Of a stretch of DNA of 44,128 bases, positions 22,943 through 31,107 are shown piece after piece. The notes under the pieces were generated by a model. That model was not told the DNA's origin. It did no database searches and worked only from the letters and a program-made list of their open reading frames with translations. Every line of letters begins with the position of its first letter. Within the stretch, counting starts at the first letter, position 1. Made by a program: the position numbers and the translations under genes. This stretch comes from Campylobacterota bacterium (lineage in GTDB: Bacteria; Campylobacterota; Campylobacteria; Campylobacterales; Sulfurospirillaceae), in contig RZYK01000002.1 of assembly GCA_009930355.1 (NCBI GenBank), forward strand, positions 1 through 44,128, given 5' to 3'.

Positions 22943-23746
22943 ATGCAAAATGGCTACTATGACGTTACTGGAGCAATGGTTACTCAGTTTAACAGACTCA
23001 ATGTTATCTCCAATAATCTTGCCAATTTAAACACTACAGCCTTTAAAAGAGATGATGTGGTTATCGGAGATTTTAAGCGTATTTTTCAAGAATACAAAGA
23101 AGAGATGCCTCTTGCTGATAACACCAAAGAAGCAAGTAAATTTGTGAATGCTGCAATGTCACGGGTGCCTCAGGTTGCAGAGCACTACATTAAATACGAA
23201 CAAGGTGGTATCAAAAATACAGGCAATACGCTTGATTTTGCCCTTAAACGAGAGGATGCTTTTTTTATGGTGGAAACGCCAAATGGTATCCGTTTAACAC
23301 AAAATGGCTCGTTTAGCTTTAATGATGCGGGGGTGCTTACTACCAAAGAGGGTTATCCTGTGCTTCCCTCCACCTATTTTCAAAATCAGCAATACATTAC
23401 GATTCCAGAGGATGGTGAGCTTAGAGTGGATCAAAGTGGTGCCATTTATAATGGGGATGATGAAATTGGTCGAATGTATATCGTGCAAAGCGATGATATA
23501 AAATCGCTCACAAAAGAGGGAGAGAGTCTGTATGCGTTTAAAAGTACGGATGAGCTTACTACTCTTGAAAATGGAGATTTGGTCGTACAAGGGTTTTTAG
23601 AGACCAGTAACATTAATCCAGTGAGTGAAATGGTAGGGCTTATTGAAACCAATCGTTTGGTAGAAATGTACCAAAAAGTAATGAAATCACACATGAATGA
23701 TTTAAATTCAGATGCCATTTCTAAATTAGCATCCACCAAAGCATAA
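22943..23746 (+). CDS. flgF: Flagellar rod protein FlgF (FlgG2-type)
   Basis: This 267-residue protein belongs to the proximal/distal flagellar rod. The N-terminus (MQNGYYDVTGAMVTQFNRLN) and VISNNLANLNTTAFKRD carry the rod/hook family motif 'NNlAN.nT.gfK'. The middle shows TQNGSFSFNDAGVLTTKEGYPVL, and the C-terminus VQGFLETSNINPVSEMVGLIETNRLVEMYQKVM forms the helix that packs in the axial structure. There is no signal peptide, as expected for a substrate of the flagellar type III exporter. It lacks a strong ribosome site. It is followed after 24 bases by flgG and controlled by the sigma-54 promoter upstream. Confidence 0.88.
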   Translation: MQNGYYDVTGAMVTQFNRLNVISNNLANLNTTAFKRDDVVIGDFKRIFQEYKEEMPLADNTKEASKFVNAAMSRVPQVAEHYIKYEQGGIKNTGNTLDFALKREDAFFMVETPNGIRLTQNGSFSFNDAGVLTTKEGYPVLPSTYFQNQQYITIPEDGELRVDQSGAIYNGDDEIGRMYIVQSDDIKSLTKEGESLYAFKSTDELTTLENGDLVVQGFLETSNINPVSEMVGLIETNRLVEMYQKVMKSHMNDLNSDAISKLASTKA

Positions 23747-23770
23747 TAGAATAGAAACGAAGGAAGATAA

Positions 23771-24559
23771 ATGATACGCTCACTTTATACAGCAGCAACG
23801 GGTATGATTGCACAGCAAACACAAATTGATACCACATCAAACAATATTTCAAACGTCAATACCATTGGTTATAAAAAGCAACGGGCTGAGTTTGCGGATT
23901 TGATGTATCAAACCATGACGTATGCTGGCACATCAACGAGTGGCACTACGACTTCACCTACGGGCATTGAAGTGGGTTTAGGTGTACGCCCTACTGCCAT
24001 TGCAAAGCAATTTACACAAGGTAACTTTAAAGAGACAGGCAATTCGCTTGATATTGCTATTACGGGTAATGGTTTTTTTCAAATCCAACTCCCCGATGGT
24101 ACGACAGGGTATACACGAAATGGCTCCTTTAAACTTGACAGTGAAGGAAATGTGGTCAATAGTGATGGGTACAGACTCTTACCAGAATTGGTTATCCCAG
24201 AAGATGCAACACAAATTACCATTGGTGTGGATGGTATGGTTTCGGTGCTTCAAGCAGGGCAAACGGCTACGAATGAGATTGGTCAGATTGAGCTTGCCAA
24301 CTTCATTAACCCAGCAGGACTTCACTCTTTGGGTGATAATAACTACATTAACACTTCGGCATCAGGAGATCCTATTGTCAGTGAACCTGGGCTTAATGGT
24401 TTAGGTCAAACCAGACAGCAATTTGTTGAGATGAGTAACGTGCAGTTGGTCGAAGAGATGACAGATTTAATTACAGGACAACGTGCTTATGAGGCAAACT
24501 CAAAAGCGATTACAACCAGTGATGAGATGCTTCAAACGGTTAATGCCCTAAAACAATAA
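23771..24559 (+). CDS. flgG: Flagellar distal rod protein FlgG
   Basis: This 262-residue protein of typical length builds the distal rod that passes through the peptidoglycan and outer membrane. It starts MIRSLYTAATGMIAQQTQID with TSNNISNVNTIGYKKQRAEF, the FlgG N-terminal signature. The middle TGNGFFQIQLPDGTTGYTRNG and the end QTRQQFVEMSNVQLVEEMTD plus YEANSKAITTSDEMLQTVN are also characteristic. It has a GAAGGAAG site before the ATG and is co-transcribed with flgF. Confidence 0.95.
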   Translation: MIRSLYTAATGMIAQQTQIDTTSNNISNVNTIGYKKQRAEFADLMYQTMTYAGTSTSGTTTSPTGIEVGLGVRPTAIAKQFTQGNFKETGNSLDIAITGNGFFQIQLPDGTTGYTRNGSFKLDSEGNVVNSDGYRLLPELVIPEDATQITIGVDGMVSVLQAGQTATNEIGQIELANFINPAGLHSLGDNNYINTSASGDPIVSEPGLNGLGQTRQQFVEMSNVQLVEEMTDLITGQRAYEANSKAITTSDEMLQTVNALKQ

Positions 24560-24566
24560 GCATAAG

Positions 24567-24737
24567 ATGATTTTTCTCATTCCTATTTTTGTTGTGGTTG
24601 CTATTATTTTAGCAATTGATTTTTTCTATTTCCCAGATACAAAGCCTGATGAGAGAGCTCCTAAAAAAGAGCTTTCTCAAAAAAAAGAAGAGCAAAATGC
24701 CACCCAAAATTATCTCAACCGCTATATTAAAAAATAG
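24567..24737 (+). CDS. Small single-helix membrane protein
   Basis: A 56-residue frame starting 7 bases behind flgG. It has one N-terminal membrane helix (about residues 2-22, very Ile/Val-rich) followed by a charged tail with many Lys, Glu and Gln and the ending YLNRYIKK. There is no family I recognise. The absence of a clear ribosome site and its closeness to flgG leave open whether it is flagellar, but the composition (hydrophobic start, amphipathic end, no stops) looks like a real gene. A TTACATGTAA palindrome directly follows the stop. Confidence 0.5.
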   Translation: MIFLIPIFVVVAIILAIDFFYFPDTKPDERAPKKELSQKKEEQNATQNYLNRYIKK

Positions 24738-24755
24738 CTTTACATGTAAAGAGTG

Positions 24756-25433
24756 ATGATGCATTTTTTTGCTATTTTTAAACTTACTATTCCAGTCTTA
24801 ATGGGCTATATTCCTTTGGGCATGGCATTTGGACTTTTGCTTTCCAAACTTTTGATTCCTTGGTACTACGCCTTTTTTATGAGCTTGTTTATTTTTGCGG
24901 GTTCAGGGCAGTTTTTGGCTTTAACACTCTTTGCGTCACAAGCGACCATTTTAGAGATAGCCATTGCTACCTTTTTGCTTAACCTTCGTCACACTTTTTA
25001 TGGACTTTCTATGATTTCAGCCTTTAAAAACTTTTCATGGAAAAAGCATTACCTTATTTTTGGACTCACCGATGAGACGTTTGCGCTTTTAAAAACGAGT
25101 GAGATTGAAGAGCAACACCGTGAGAGAGCTTATCTTATCATTACTTTTTTAAATCAATGCTATTGGATTATTGGCAGTGTATTGGGTGCGGTTTTAGGCA
25201 ACGTGGTTCCTTTTAATTATGAGGGTATTGAGTTTTCACTGACCGCCTTATTTGTGGTACTTTCCATTGAGTTGTATAAAAAAAGCAGACTCCATCAACC
25301 TTTTTTTGTGGCACTCATCATTGGGCTCTTTGGAATGATGTTTTTTCCACCGCAGAAAATGCTCATTTTATCGCTCTGTTTAGCGGCGTTTGTGTTAATT
25401 GTTTTTAGAAGGAGTATGGAAGATGCACAGTAG
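24756..25433 (+). CDS. azlC: AzlC family branched-chain amino acid exporter subunit
   Basis: This ~225-residue protein has about seven or eight membrane helices. The opening LTIPVLMGYIPLGMAFGLLL, the central FIFAGSGQFLALTLF and the LRHTFYGLSMI segment near residue 85 are hallmarks of AzlC/YgaZ, the large subunit of branched-chain amino acid (Leu, Ile, Val, Met) export. The small subunit gene overlaps its 3' end. Several in-frame starts (GTG 24753, ATG 24756 and ATG 24759) follow the palindrome-linked AAAGAG; the exact one is uncertain. GC content and codon use match the surrounding genes. Confidence 0.9.
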   Translation: MMHFFAIFKLTIPVLMGYIPLGMAFGLLLSKLLIPWYYAFFMSLFIFAGSGQFLALTLFASQATILEIAIATFLLNLRHTFYGLSMISAFKNFSWKKHYLIFGLTDETFALLKTSEIEEQHRERAYLIITFLNQCYWIIGSVLGAVLGNVVPFNYEGIEFSLTALFVVLSIELYKKSRLHQPFFVALIIGLFGMMFFPPQKMLILSLCLAAFVLIVFRRSMEDAQ

Positions 25434-25746
25434 TTATCTCATTGGAGGCATTGTGGTCGCTATGCTTGCCACGTATGCCACACGTCTTATTCCTTTTATG
25501 CTCTTTCGAAATCGTGAGCCATCACCGCTTATCCGCTACATTGAGCGCAACATGCCTTTGATGATTATGGTGATTTTGGTTTTTTATGCCCTCAAAGATG
25601 TGACGTGGGAGGTTTACCCTTATGGTTTAGCCGAGCTGATTGGCGTGAGCGTTGCGATCGCTTTACATGTAAGCTTTAAAAACGCACTCTTAAGCATTTT
25701 TACCGCAACACTCACTTATATGATTTTAATTCAGAATGTCTTTTAA
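25423..25746 (+). CDS. azlD: AzlD family branched-chain amino acid exporter subunit
   Basis: This 107-residue protein has three or four helices, the partner of AzlC (YgaH-like). The ATRLIPFMLFRNREPSP segment near residues 20-36 is the AzlD signature ('tr..P...'). It begins 11 bases inside the end of azlC, so translation is coupled. ATG 25423 is preferred over an upstream TTG. A TTACATGTAA palindrome at 25663 lies in the coding sequence and is read as LHVS, in the frame that avoids the TAA stop. It converges with yjdM; the two stop codons overlap. Confidence 0.88.
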   Translation: MHSSYLIGGIVVAMLATYATRLIPFMLFRNREPSPLIRYIERNMPLMIMVILVFYALKDVTWEVYPYGLAELIGVSVAIALHVSFKNALLSIFTATLTYMILIQNVF

Positions 25747-26084
25747 GCTTTTTTCACAAATTCAGATTTTAAACCCATCGCTCCAATGCCATCGACTTTA
25801 CAGTCAAGGTTGTGGTCACTTTCAAAATTAAGGCGAATGTTTTTCACTTTGGTGCCACCTTTGATCACGGCTGAAGAGCCTTTGAGTTTTAAATCTTTAA
25901 TGACCACCACGGTGTCTCCATCGGCTAAAATTGTCCCGTGGGCATCTTTAACAACTCTACTGTTCTCTTCATTTGAAGCACTCTCTTTAGACCATTCATG
26001 GGCGCACTCAGGGCAGATAAACATCGCTCCATCTTCGTAGGTGTATTCGCAGTGACATTTAGGACATGCAGGTAAATTTTCCAT
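25743..26084 (-). CDS. yjdM: YjdM (PhnA-type) zinc-ribbon protein
   Basis: This 113-residue cytoplasmic protein has an N-terminal zinc ribbon (CPKCHCEYTYEDGAMFICPEC, four Cys of CxxC...CxxC at about residues 7-27) and a C-terminal SH3-like domain with DGDTVVVIKDLKLKGSSAVIKGGTKVKNIRL. This is the PhnA/YjdM family, named after an early link with phosphonate use, though its true role is unclear. The length matches. AGAGGAAA is found before the ATG on the minus strand. It stands alone, tail to tail with azlD. Confidence 0.9.
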   Translation of the reverse strand: MENLPACPKCHCEYTYEDGAMFICPECAHEWSKESASNEENSRVVKDAHGTILADGDTVVVIKDLKLKGSSAVIKGGTKVKNIRLNFESDHNLDCKVDGIGAMGLKSEFVKKA

Positions 26085-26145
26085 AGATTTCCTCTCTTTT
26101 TTGGCGAAAGTATGCCAAAAAGCCTCTCAAAAAGAGATAAACCCT

Positions 26146-26619
26146 TTAAGGGATGAGCAAAAAAGGGAATCGCCTGTCTCTCTCATAGCGTTTCATTTTC
26201 TCTTCATACTCTTCAATGGCATCGACCATCTCTTCGGCAAATGATTGATTAAGAAGGTAATCTTTCTGGTTTACATGTAAGGTTTTTAAGCCTTGTTTTT
26301 TTGCATTGTACATCAGCGCTGGTCGTATCTCCTCCGCATTACCATGTGTCAGCCTTTGAATGTCGTGTCCAAGTCCTGTGACCCATAAATCCATAAATTC
26401 CACACGAAATGGGAGGATTTTCCCCCATGTTTGTTGCATTAAAAGCCCATCTTTTTGAGAAAATTCATAAAATAAAATGGCATCCATGCTTTCATCATAG
26501 ACGGCTATAGTTTGGTGTGGAAGGGGTGTAATTGAAGGGTTAATAGTTGCCACATTAACGATTTTTGGAGCACAGCCCATTAGGAATAATAGGTTTAGGA
26601 GTATTAAGATGTATTTCAT
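26146..26619 (-). CDS. Lipoprotein of unknown function
   Basis: This 157-residue protein starts MKYILILLNLLFLMGCAPK: a hydrophobic signal with the lipobox LMGC, so Cys16 should be lipidated. Lys/Ala/Pro after Cys and no Asp at +2 predict outer membrane sorting. The mature part is mixed alpha/beta with a charged helical end (EEYEEKMKRYERDRRFPFLLIP). I do not recognise a family. Start: AAAGGA lies just before ATG 26619, whereas a longer frame starting at 26646 would spoil the signal peptide. It is divergent from rhlE, so the ~95-base gap must hold both promoters. A TTACATGTAA palindrome at 26271 lies in the coding region. Confidence 0.6.
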   Translation of the reverse strand: MKYILILLNLLFLMGCAPKIVNVATINPSITPLPHQTIAVYDESMDAILFYEFSQKDGLLMQQTWGKILPFRVEFMDLWVTGLGHDIQRLTHGNAEEIRPALMYNAKKQGLKTLHVNQKDYLLNQSFAEEMVDAIEEYEEKMKRYERDRRFPFLLIP

Positions 26620-26680
26620 AAAAATCCTTTGCTTTTGTATGGTCAAAGTCTAGTAGTCGATGTTTTAAATAAACCTTAGG

Positions 26681-26686
26681 TACAAT
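26681..26686 (+). promoter_or_regulatory. Probable promoter -10 of rhlE
   Basis: GGTACAATAAAAATAG contains TACAAT, 29 bases before the rhlE ATG, with AGAAGGAAA as ribosome site between them. Confidence 0.45.
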
Positions 26687-26715
26687 AAAAATAGATAAAA
26701 GAAGAAGGAAATACA

Positions 26716-28026
26716 ATGGTATTTGAAAAATTAGGCTTAAGCGAACCCATCAGGGATGCGGTGCGTGAGTTAGGATATACCAAACCTACACCCGTGCAAA
26801 ACAAGGTTATTCCTTTGGTGCTTGAGGGTAAAGATGTCATGGCAACGGCACAAACAGGAACAGGTAAAACGGCAGCCTACGCACTTCCTTTGTTGCATAT
26901 TCTAAGCAAAAAAACACAAAAATCGACTACGTCTAAAGTGGTGCGTGCGCTTATTTTAGTACCCACTAGAGAACTTGCGTCACAAGTGGGTGCGAGTGTG
27001 CAAGCATATGGTAAAAATGTAGCGCTGTGTAGTGCGGCGATTTATGGAGGGGTGAAGTTTACGCCACAAGCCAAAAAGCTGGATAAAGGCATTGATATTT
27101 TGATTGCAACGCCTGGAAGACTTTTGGAGCATGTAAAGCTGGGCAATGTGGATTTATCTCGGGTTGAAATTGTTGTTTTTGATGAGGCGGATAGAATTTT
27201 AGATATGGGGTTTTGGGATGAAGTGCAAACGCTTTTAGGACTTTTTCCTAAAAAACGTCAAACGCTTCTTTTCTCTGTGGGACTTTCAAAATCGGTCAAA
27301 CGTCTCTCTGAAGTCAGTTTGAAAAAACCTGTCACCGTTGCTATTAATAATCAAGGTGATTTTGCAAAAAAAGTGGAGCAAACGCTTTATTTGGTGGATA
27401 AAGAGCGTAAATGTGAATTGCTCTCTTTTATGATAGGTACCCACAATTGGCATCAGGTTTTAGTTTTTACGAAAACCAAACAGAGTGCGGATGAGGTGGG
27501 AGCGTACTTAAATGAGAGTGGTTTAAAAACCCTTGTTTTACATGGCGATAAAGCACACTCCAAACGGACACAAGCCATTCATGCGTTTAAAGAAAATGCT
27601 ATTAGGGTGCTCGTCGCAACGGACATTGCTTCTCGTGGGCTTGATATCGAAGATTTGCCCTATGTCATCAACTATGAGCTACCAGGTGATGCGGAAGATT
27701 ATACACACAGAGCAGGACGAACAGGGCGTGCAGGTAAAGAAGGAAGAGCTATTTCACTTGTTGCTCAAGAAGAAAAAAACAAATTTAAAGAGATTGAAAA
27801 GATTTTAAAATACACCATTAAAACAGAGTTTTATCCTGGTTTTGAAACCAAAGAGTGGGTTGAAAAAGAGGCGAAAAAACATACGATTCAAGCTAAAATA
27901 GATCGTGAAAAGGCCAATAAACGTCCCAATGGACTTCGTAAAAAACGAGAAGAGATTAAAGCGAATAAAGCTAAAAAAGCTGCTAAGACGTGTGGCATTG
28001 GCGCTAAAAATTGTAAAGTTAAATAG
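26716..28026 (+). CDS. rhlE: DEAD-box RNA helicase RhlE-like
   Basis: This 436-residue cytoplasmic ATP-dependent RNA helicase has all the motifs: Q motif (GYTKPTPVQ near 20-28), I (AQTGTGKT near 46-53), Ia (PTRELASQ), Ib (TPGR), II (DEAD near 156), III as SVG instead of the usual SAT, IV (VLVFTKTK), V (ATDIASRGLDIEDLPYVINYELP) and VI (HRAGRTGRAG). A basic Lys/Arg/Ala-rich tail (about 385-436) ends in TCGIGAKNCKVK and probably binds RNA. The missing SAT in motif III (here SVG) may alter coupling of ATP hydrolysis and unwinding. RhlE-type helicases assist ribosome maturation and RNA decay, especially in the cold. Confidence 0.92.
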   Translation: MVFEKLGLSEPIRDAVRELGYTKPTPVQNKVIPLVLEGKDVMATAQTGTGKTAAYALPLLHILSKKTQKSTTSKVVRALILVPTRELASQVGASVQAYGKNVALCSAAIYGGVKFTPQAKKLDKGIDILIATPGRLLEHVKLGNVDLSRVEIVVFDEADRILDMGFWDEVQTLLGLFPKKRQTLLFSVGLSKSVKRLSEVSLKKPVTVAINNQGDFAKKVEQTLYLVDKERKCELLSFMIGTHNWHQVLVFTKTKQSADEVGAYLNESGLKTLVLHGDKAHSKRTQAIHAFKENAIRVLVATDIASRGLDIEDLPYVINYELPGDAEDYTHRAGRTGRAGKEGRAISLVAQEEKNKFKEIEKILKYTIKTEFYPGFETKEWVEKEAKKHTIQAKIDREKANKRPNGLRKKREEIKANKAKKAAKTCGIGAKNCKVK

Positions 28027-28030
28027 ACTT

Positions 28031-28052
28031 CTTGCAAAACTTATTTTGCAAG
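28031..28052 (+). terminator. Hairpin behind rhlE
   Basis: CTTGCAAAA-CTTA-TTTTGCAAG is a perfect 9-bp stem 4 bases after the rhlE stop. No T run follows on the plus strand, so it may work as an mRNA 3' stabiliser and not as a classical terminator. Its last four bases overlap the first copy of the 102-bp repeat. Confidence 0.5.
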
Positions 28053-28252
28053 AAAGAAAAGCACCAAGGGTGCGTGGGCATTCCGCCGAGGAAAACTCAG
28101 CGTTAGCGTAGTCTTTAGAGCTTTGCTTTAAAGGCGTGTTAAGAGTTCTACAAGAAAGAAAAGCACTAAGGGTGCGTGGGCATTCCGCCGAGGAAAACTC
28201 AGCGTTAGCGTAGTCTTTAGAGCTTTGCTTTAAAGGCGTGTTAAGAGTTCTA
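28049..28252. repeat. 102-bp tandem duplication between rhlE and the next gene
   Basis: Two copies, 28049-28150 and 28151-28252, are identical except for one base early on (GCACC versus GCACT), with the first bases of a third copy (CAAGA) following. Each copy holds CTTTAGAGC-TTT-GCTTTAAAG (9-bp stem with one G-T pair) and a short GCACC-AAG-GGTGC stem (perfect only in copy 1). At the end of copy 2 AGAGTTCT-ACA-AGAACTCT forms an 8-bp perfect hairpin. No reading frame or known RNA family was recognised. This fills the 260-bp gap between 28026 and 28287. Confidence 0.92.
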
Positions 28253-28264
28253 CAAGAACTCTAA

Positions 28265-28270
28265 TATAAT
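28265..28270 (+). promoter_or_regulatory. Promoter -10 behind the 102-bp duplication
   Basis: CTAATATAATAAAA contains TATAAT 16 bases before the start at 28287, directly after the last hairpin of the duplication. The spacing to the ATG allows only a very short leader, but AAAGGA is in place. Confidence 0.4.
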
Positions 28271-28286
28271 AAAAAAGGATACGTAC

Positions 28287-28760
28287 ATGATGGTTGAGAT
28301 GCAAAAATTGCACTATTTTAAAAATTTTATTGAGCAAGAGGAAAATCCTCTTGGTAAAAATCTCTATATGATGATTTTGGCGGTTGAAGCGTATTATGAA
28401 TTTATTGCAGAAGTGCTCATCCCTGGAACGTCTCGCAGTATGACACAGTTTAAGCTCCTTGAAGAACTTCGTGCGCTTAAAACCATCAATGAGCAAGAAT
28501 TTGTCATTATGAATGAGACACGAAAACTTAAAAATGAGTTGACGCATCGTTTGGATTATCAGATTGATTTGAAATACCTTTTTGATTTTTGTAATAACTG
28601 CACCGTTAAAGATAAAATCGTGCCCGAAAACAAAGAAGATCAACAAGAACTTGAAGATGCGCTCTTGGACGGTTTGTTAAAAAGCTACAAAATTGTCGAT
28701 TTAAAACTTTACTCCAAAGTACGCAAAGAGCTTGAAAAGGTTCATGGAGAGCAGGCGTGA
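28287..28760 (+). CDS. Conserved hypothetical helical protein
   Basis: This 157-residue protein, mostly helical and acidic, has no signal peptide or membrane segment. The segment MNETRKLKNELTHRLDY (near 73-89) is slightly reminiscent of HEPN-type folds, which carry a Rx4-6H motif; here Arg and His are separated by seven residues, so I do not assign it. AAAGGA precedes the ATG. Its stop codon overlaps the GTG start of the thioesterase gene, so it forms an operon with that gene and recQ. Role unknown. Confidence 0.55.
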   Translation: MMVEMQKLHYFKNFIEQEENPLGKNLYMMILAVEAYYEFIAEVLIPGTSRSMTQFKLLEELRALKTINEQEFVIMNETRKLKNELTHRLDYQIDLKYLFDFCNNCTVKDKIVPENKEDQQELEDALLDGLLKSYKIVDLKLYSKVRKELEKVHGEQA

Positions 28761-29260
28761 AGTGGAGAGTTACAGGTAAACAGCACATCTCTAAAAACTG
28801 TTTGGTGTGTGGCATCGAAAATCCTTTTGGGCTTAAAACCAAATTTTACGAGTTGGAAAATAAAGAGGTTGTGGGTTATTTTACGGGGCATACTTATTTG
28901 CAGAGTTACCCAAACATTTTACACGGTGGTATTTCAGCAACGATTTTAGATGAGACGATTGGTCGAGCCATTATGGCGCATTATGGGCAAGAGAGTTTTG
29001 GGGTAACGATTGAGCTTAATTTAAAATACAAAAAGCCCGTTCCTTTGGATGTGGAGCTTAAAGTCGTTGGACGCATCGTAAATGATAAAGGGCGCATTTT
29101 TGAAGGGACTGGCGAGCTGATACTCCCTAATGGTGATGTTGCCGTCACTGCCTCAGGGCGTTATATGAAGCGCAATGTGACACAGATTGTTGAGAGTGAT
29201 TTTATTGAAGATGAGTGGTTTGAGAGTGATGCCAAAGAGAGAGCTGAGATAGAAATTTAA
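28757..29260 (+). CDS. PaaI/YigI-type hotdog thioesterase
   Basis: This 167-residue hotdog-fold protein hydrolyses acyl-CoA thioesters. Seen: NCLVCGIENPFGLKTKF near 13-29 (the 'C..CG..Np.GL...f' opening of this subgroup), YPNILHGGISATILDETIGRAI near 50-71 with the HGG and catalytic acid (D in LDET), and TIELNLKYKKPVPLDVELKVVGR near 82-105. These match the PaaI family well. The substrate is not predictable. The start is a GTG overlapping the previous stop, and it ends directly before the recQ GTG, so these genes are translationally coupled. Confidence 0.85.
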   Translation: MKWRVTGKQHISKNCLVCGIENPFGLKTKFYELENKEVVGYFTGHTYLQSYPNILHGGISATILDETIGRAIMAHYGQESFGVTIELNLKYKKPVPLDVELKVVGRIVNDKGRIFEGTGELILPNGDVAVTASGRYMKRNVTQIVESDFIEDEWFESDAKERAEIEI

Positions 29261-31051
29261 GTGGATAAAACATACCAAATTCTCCACAGTGTCTTTGGAC
29301 ACCATGCCTTTCGTGCCAATCAAGAAGAAGCGGTCAATGCGATTTTAGCGCAGAAAGATTTGATGATGATTTTACCCACGGGGGCTGGAAAGTCACTGTG
29401 TTATCAGCTCCCCTCTTTGGTGATGGAGGGGATGAGCGTGGTCATTTCACCTCTGTTAGCGCTCATGCACGACCAAATCACCGCACTCTCTGCCTTTGGC
29501 ATTAAAGCGGCGATGATTTCCTCCATGCAATCTCCTTCTGAAATACAAGAGAGTATGCAAGCGTGTCGTAATGGCGAGATTAAACTGCTTTACGTTGCGC
29601 CCGAACGTCTTAAAGGTGAGTCGTTTTTACACTTTTTACAAACCCTTTGCCTCAACTTTTTTGTGATTGATGAAGCACACTGTGTGAGCGAGTGGGGGCA
29701 TGAATTTAGGGAAGATTACCGCCAACTTTTTCGCCTGAAGCACTACTTCCCCCAAACACCCATTGCCGCATTTACAGCCACAGCGACGAAGGTTGTTGAA
29801 CATGACATCTTACATCAGCTCAATCTCTCACATCCCTTAATCATTCGAGCCAAAGTTGAGCGTGACAATCTAAACATCAAAGCGGACTATCGCAATGCCA
29901 ACGGACGTGAGCAACTTTTGAGTTTTTTAAGTGCGTTTCAAAATGAGAGTGGGATTGTGTATACGCTCACACGCAAAGAGACGGAGAGTTTGGCGCTCTT
30001 TTTGGAGGGCTACAAAATCCGTGCACGCTCGTATCATGCAGGACTTTCTACTGAGGAGAAAAACGAAACGTACCGTGCCTTTTTGAACGATGAAATCGAC
30101 GTAGTAGTCGCCACCGTTGCCTTTGGTATGGGGATTGATAAGAGCAATATTCGCTTTGTGGCGCACATGTCATTGCCCAAAACTATCGAGAACTATTACC
30201 AAGAAATAGGGCGTGCAGGGCGAGATGGGCTGAGTGCCTCAACCTTGCTTCTTTTTTCCACGTCGGACATTGTGGAGCACAAACGCCGCATCAGCGAACA
30301 GCCTGCCTCAGAGTACCAAAAAGTAGCCTATGAAAAGCTAGACGCCATGGCAAAATTTGCCTCTTCTCAGCTGTGCCGTCATCAACAAATAGCGACCTAT
30401 TTTGACGATGCCATTCTTACATGTAACACCCGTTGCGATAACTGTGTGGAGGGTGAAAAGCAGAGTATTGACATCTCTCATGAAGCACTCAAATTGTTAT
30501 CGAGTGTCTACCGCACAGGGCAACGCTTTGGACTGCAATATGTCATTGATGTCTTAATGGGTGCAAACAATGAAAAAATAGCGCAAAACGCGCATCAAAG
30601 TCTCTCGGTTTATGGCATTGGAAAGGATAAAAGCAAAGCGAAGTGGCTGAGTATTGGCGATAGACTTTTGGAGCTTGAGGCGTTAAACGTGGGCGAATAC
30701 CGTGTGGTGAGTCTCAGTGAATACGGAGCGCAGATTATCAAAGAGCGTTTAGCGGTGAGTATTCATGCGAAGCGTTTAGAAGAGCGTAAAAAAGTCTCTA
30801 AAAAAGCGACGAAAGTGCTTACAGGAGCGTTTGAACTCTCTACATTTGAGCGCTTACGCACCCTTCGCTTAGAAATTGCCAAAGAAAATGGCATTCCACC
30901 GTATGTGGTTTTTAGTGACAAAACGCTCAAAGAGATGGCAGAAAAATTGCCGCATGATAAAGAAGCGATGTTGGAGGTGAGTGGCGTGGGTGAAGTGAAG
31001 TTTGAGCGCTACGGTGAGGCATTTTTAGCTTTATGTGCCAAACAAAGCTAA
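29261..31051 (+). CDS. recQ: ATP-dependent DNA helicase RecQ
   Basis: This 596-residue 3'-5' helicase is used in recombination and fork repair. It has a helicase core with motif 0 (FGHHAFRANQEEAV near 13-26), I (LPTGAGKSLCYQLP), Ia (SPLLALMHDQI), II (DEAHCVSEWGHEFR, with the RecQ-specific aromatic loop), III (AFTATAT), V (VATVAFGMGIDKSNIRFVAH) and VI (QEIGRAGRDG). The zinc site follows (C..H, then CNTRCDNC near 390), then a winged-helix RQC region, and an HRDC domain at about 525-596 (LRTLRLEIAKENGIPPYVVF, LEVSGVGEVKFERYG). Full length, GTG start. It is the third gene of the unit with the hypothetical and the thioesterase. Confidence 0.93.
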   Translation: MDKTYQILHSVFGHHAFRANQEEAVNAILAQKDLMMILPTGAGKSLCYQLPSLVMEGMSVVISPLLALMHDQITALSAFGIKAAMISSMQSPSEIQESMQACRNGEIKLLYVAPERLKGESFLHFLQTLCLNFFVIDEAHCVSEWGHEFREDYRQLFRLKHYFPQTPIAAFTATATKVVEHDILHQLNLSHPLIIRAKVERDNLNIKADYRNANGREQLLSFLSAFQNESGIVYTLTRKETESLALFLEGYKIRARSYHAGLSTEEKNETYRAFLNDEIDVVVATVAFGMGIDKSNIRFVAHMSLPKTIENYYQEIGRAGRDGLSASTLLLFSTSDIVEHKRRISEQPASEYQKVAYEKLDAMAKFASSQLCRHQQIATYFDDAILTCNTRCDNCVEGEKQSIDISHEALKLLSSVYRTGQRFGLQYVIDVLMGANNEKIAQNAHQSLSVYGIGKDKSKAKWLSIGDRLLELEALNVGEYRVVSLSEYGAQIIKERLAVSIHAKRLEERKKVSKKATKVLTGAFELSTFERLRTLRLEIAKENGIPPYVVFSDKTLKEMAEKLPHDKEAMLEVSGVGEVKFERYGEAFLALCAKQS

Positions 31052-31053
31052 GC

Positions 31054-31081
31054 TTTACATGTAAAGAAAAATATGTATAAT
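31054..31081 (+). promoter_or_regulatory. Promoter of ywbE with a palindrome-derived -35
   Basis: TATAAT at 31076-31081 has TTTACA at 31054-31059 at 16 bases spacing; this -35 is the left part of a CTTTACATGTAAAG palindrome. A second palindrome (31089-31098) sits just after the -10, near the start point. Confidence 0.5.
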
Positions 31082-31107
31082 GTAGCCATTACATGTAAAG
31101 GATGCTC

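Noticed and set aside
28049..28252. Two long direct repeats taken as a minimal CRISPR array
   Set aside because: The repeats are directly adjacent with no spacers, 102 bases long and without cas genes nearby; this is a tandem duplication.
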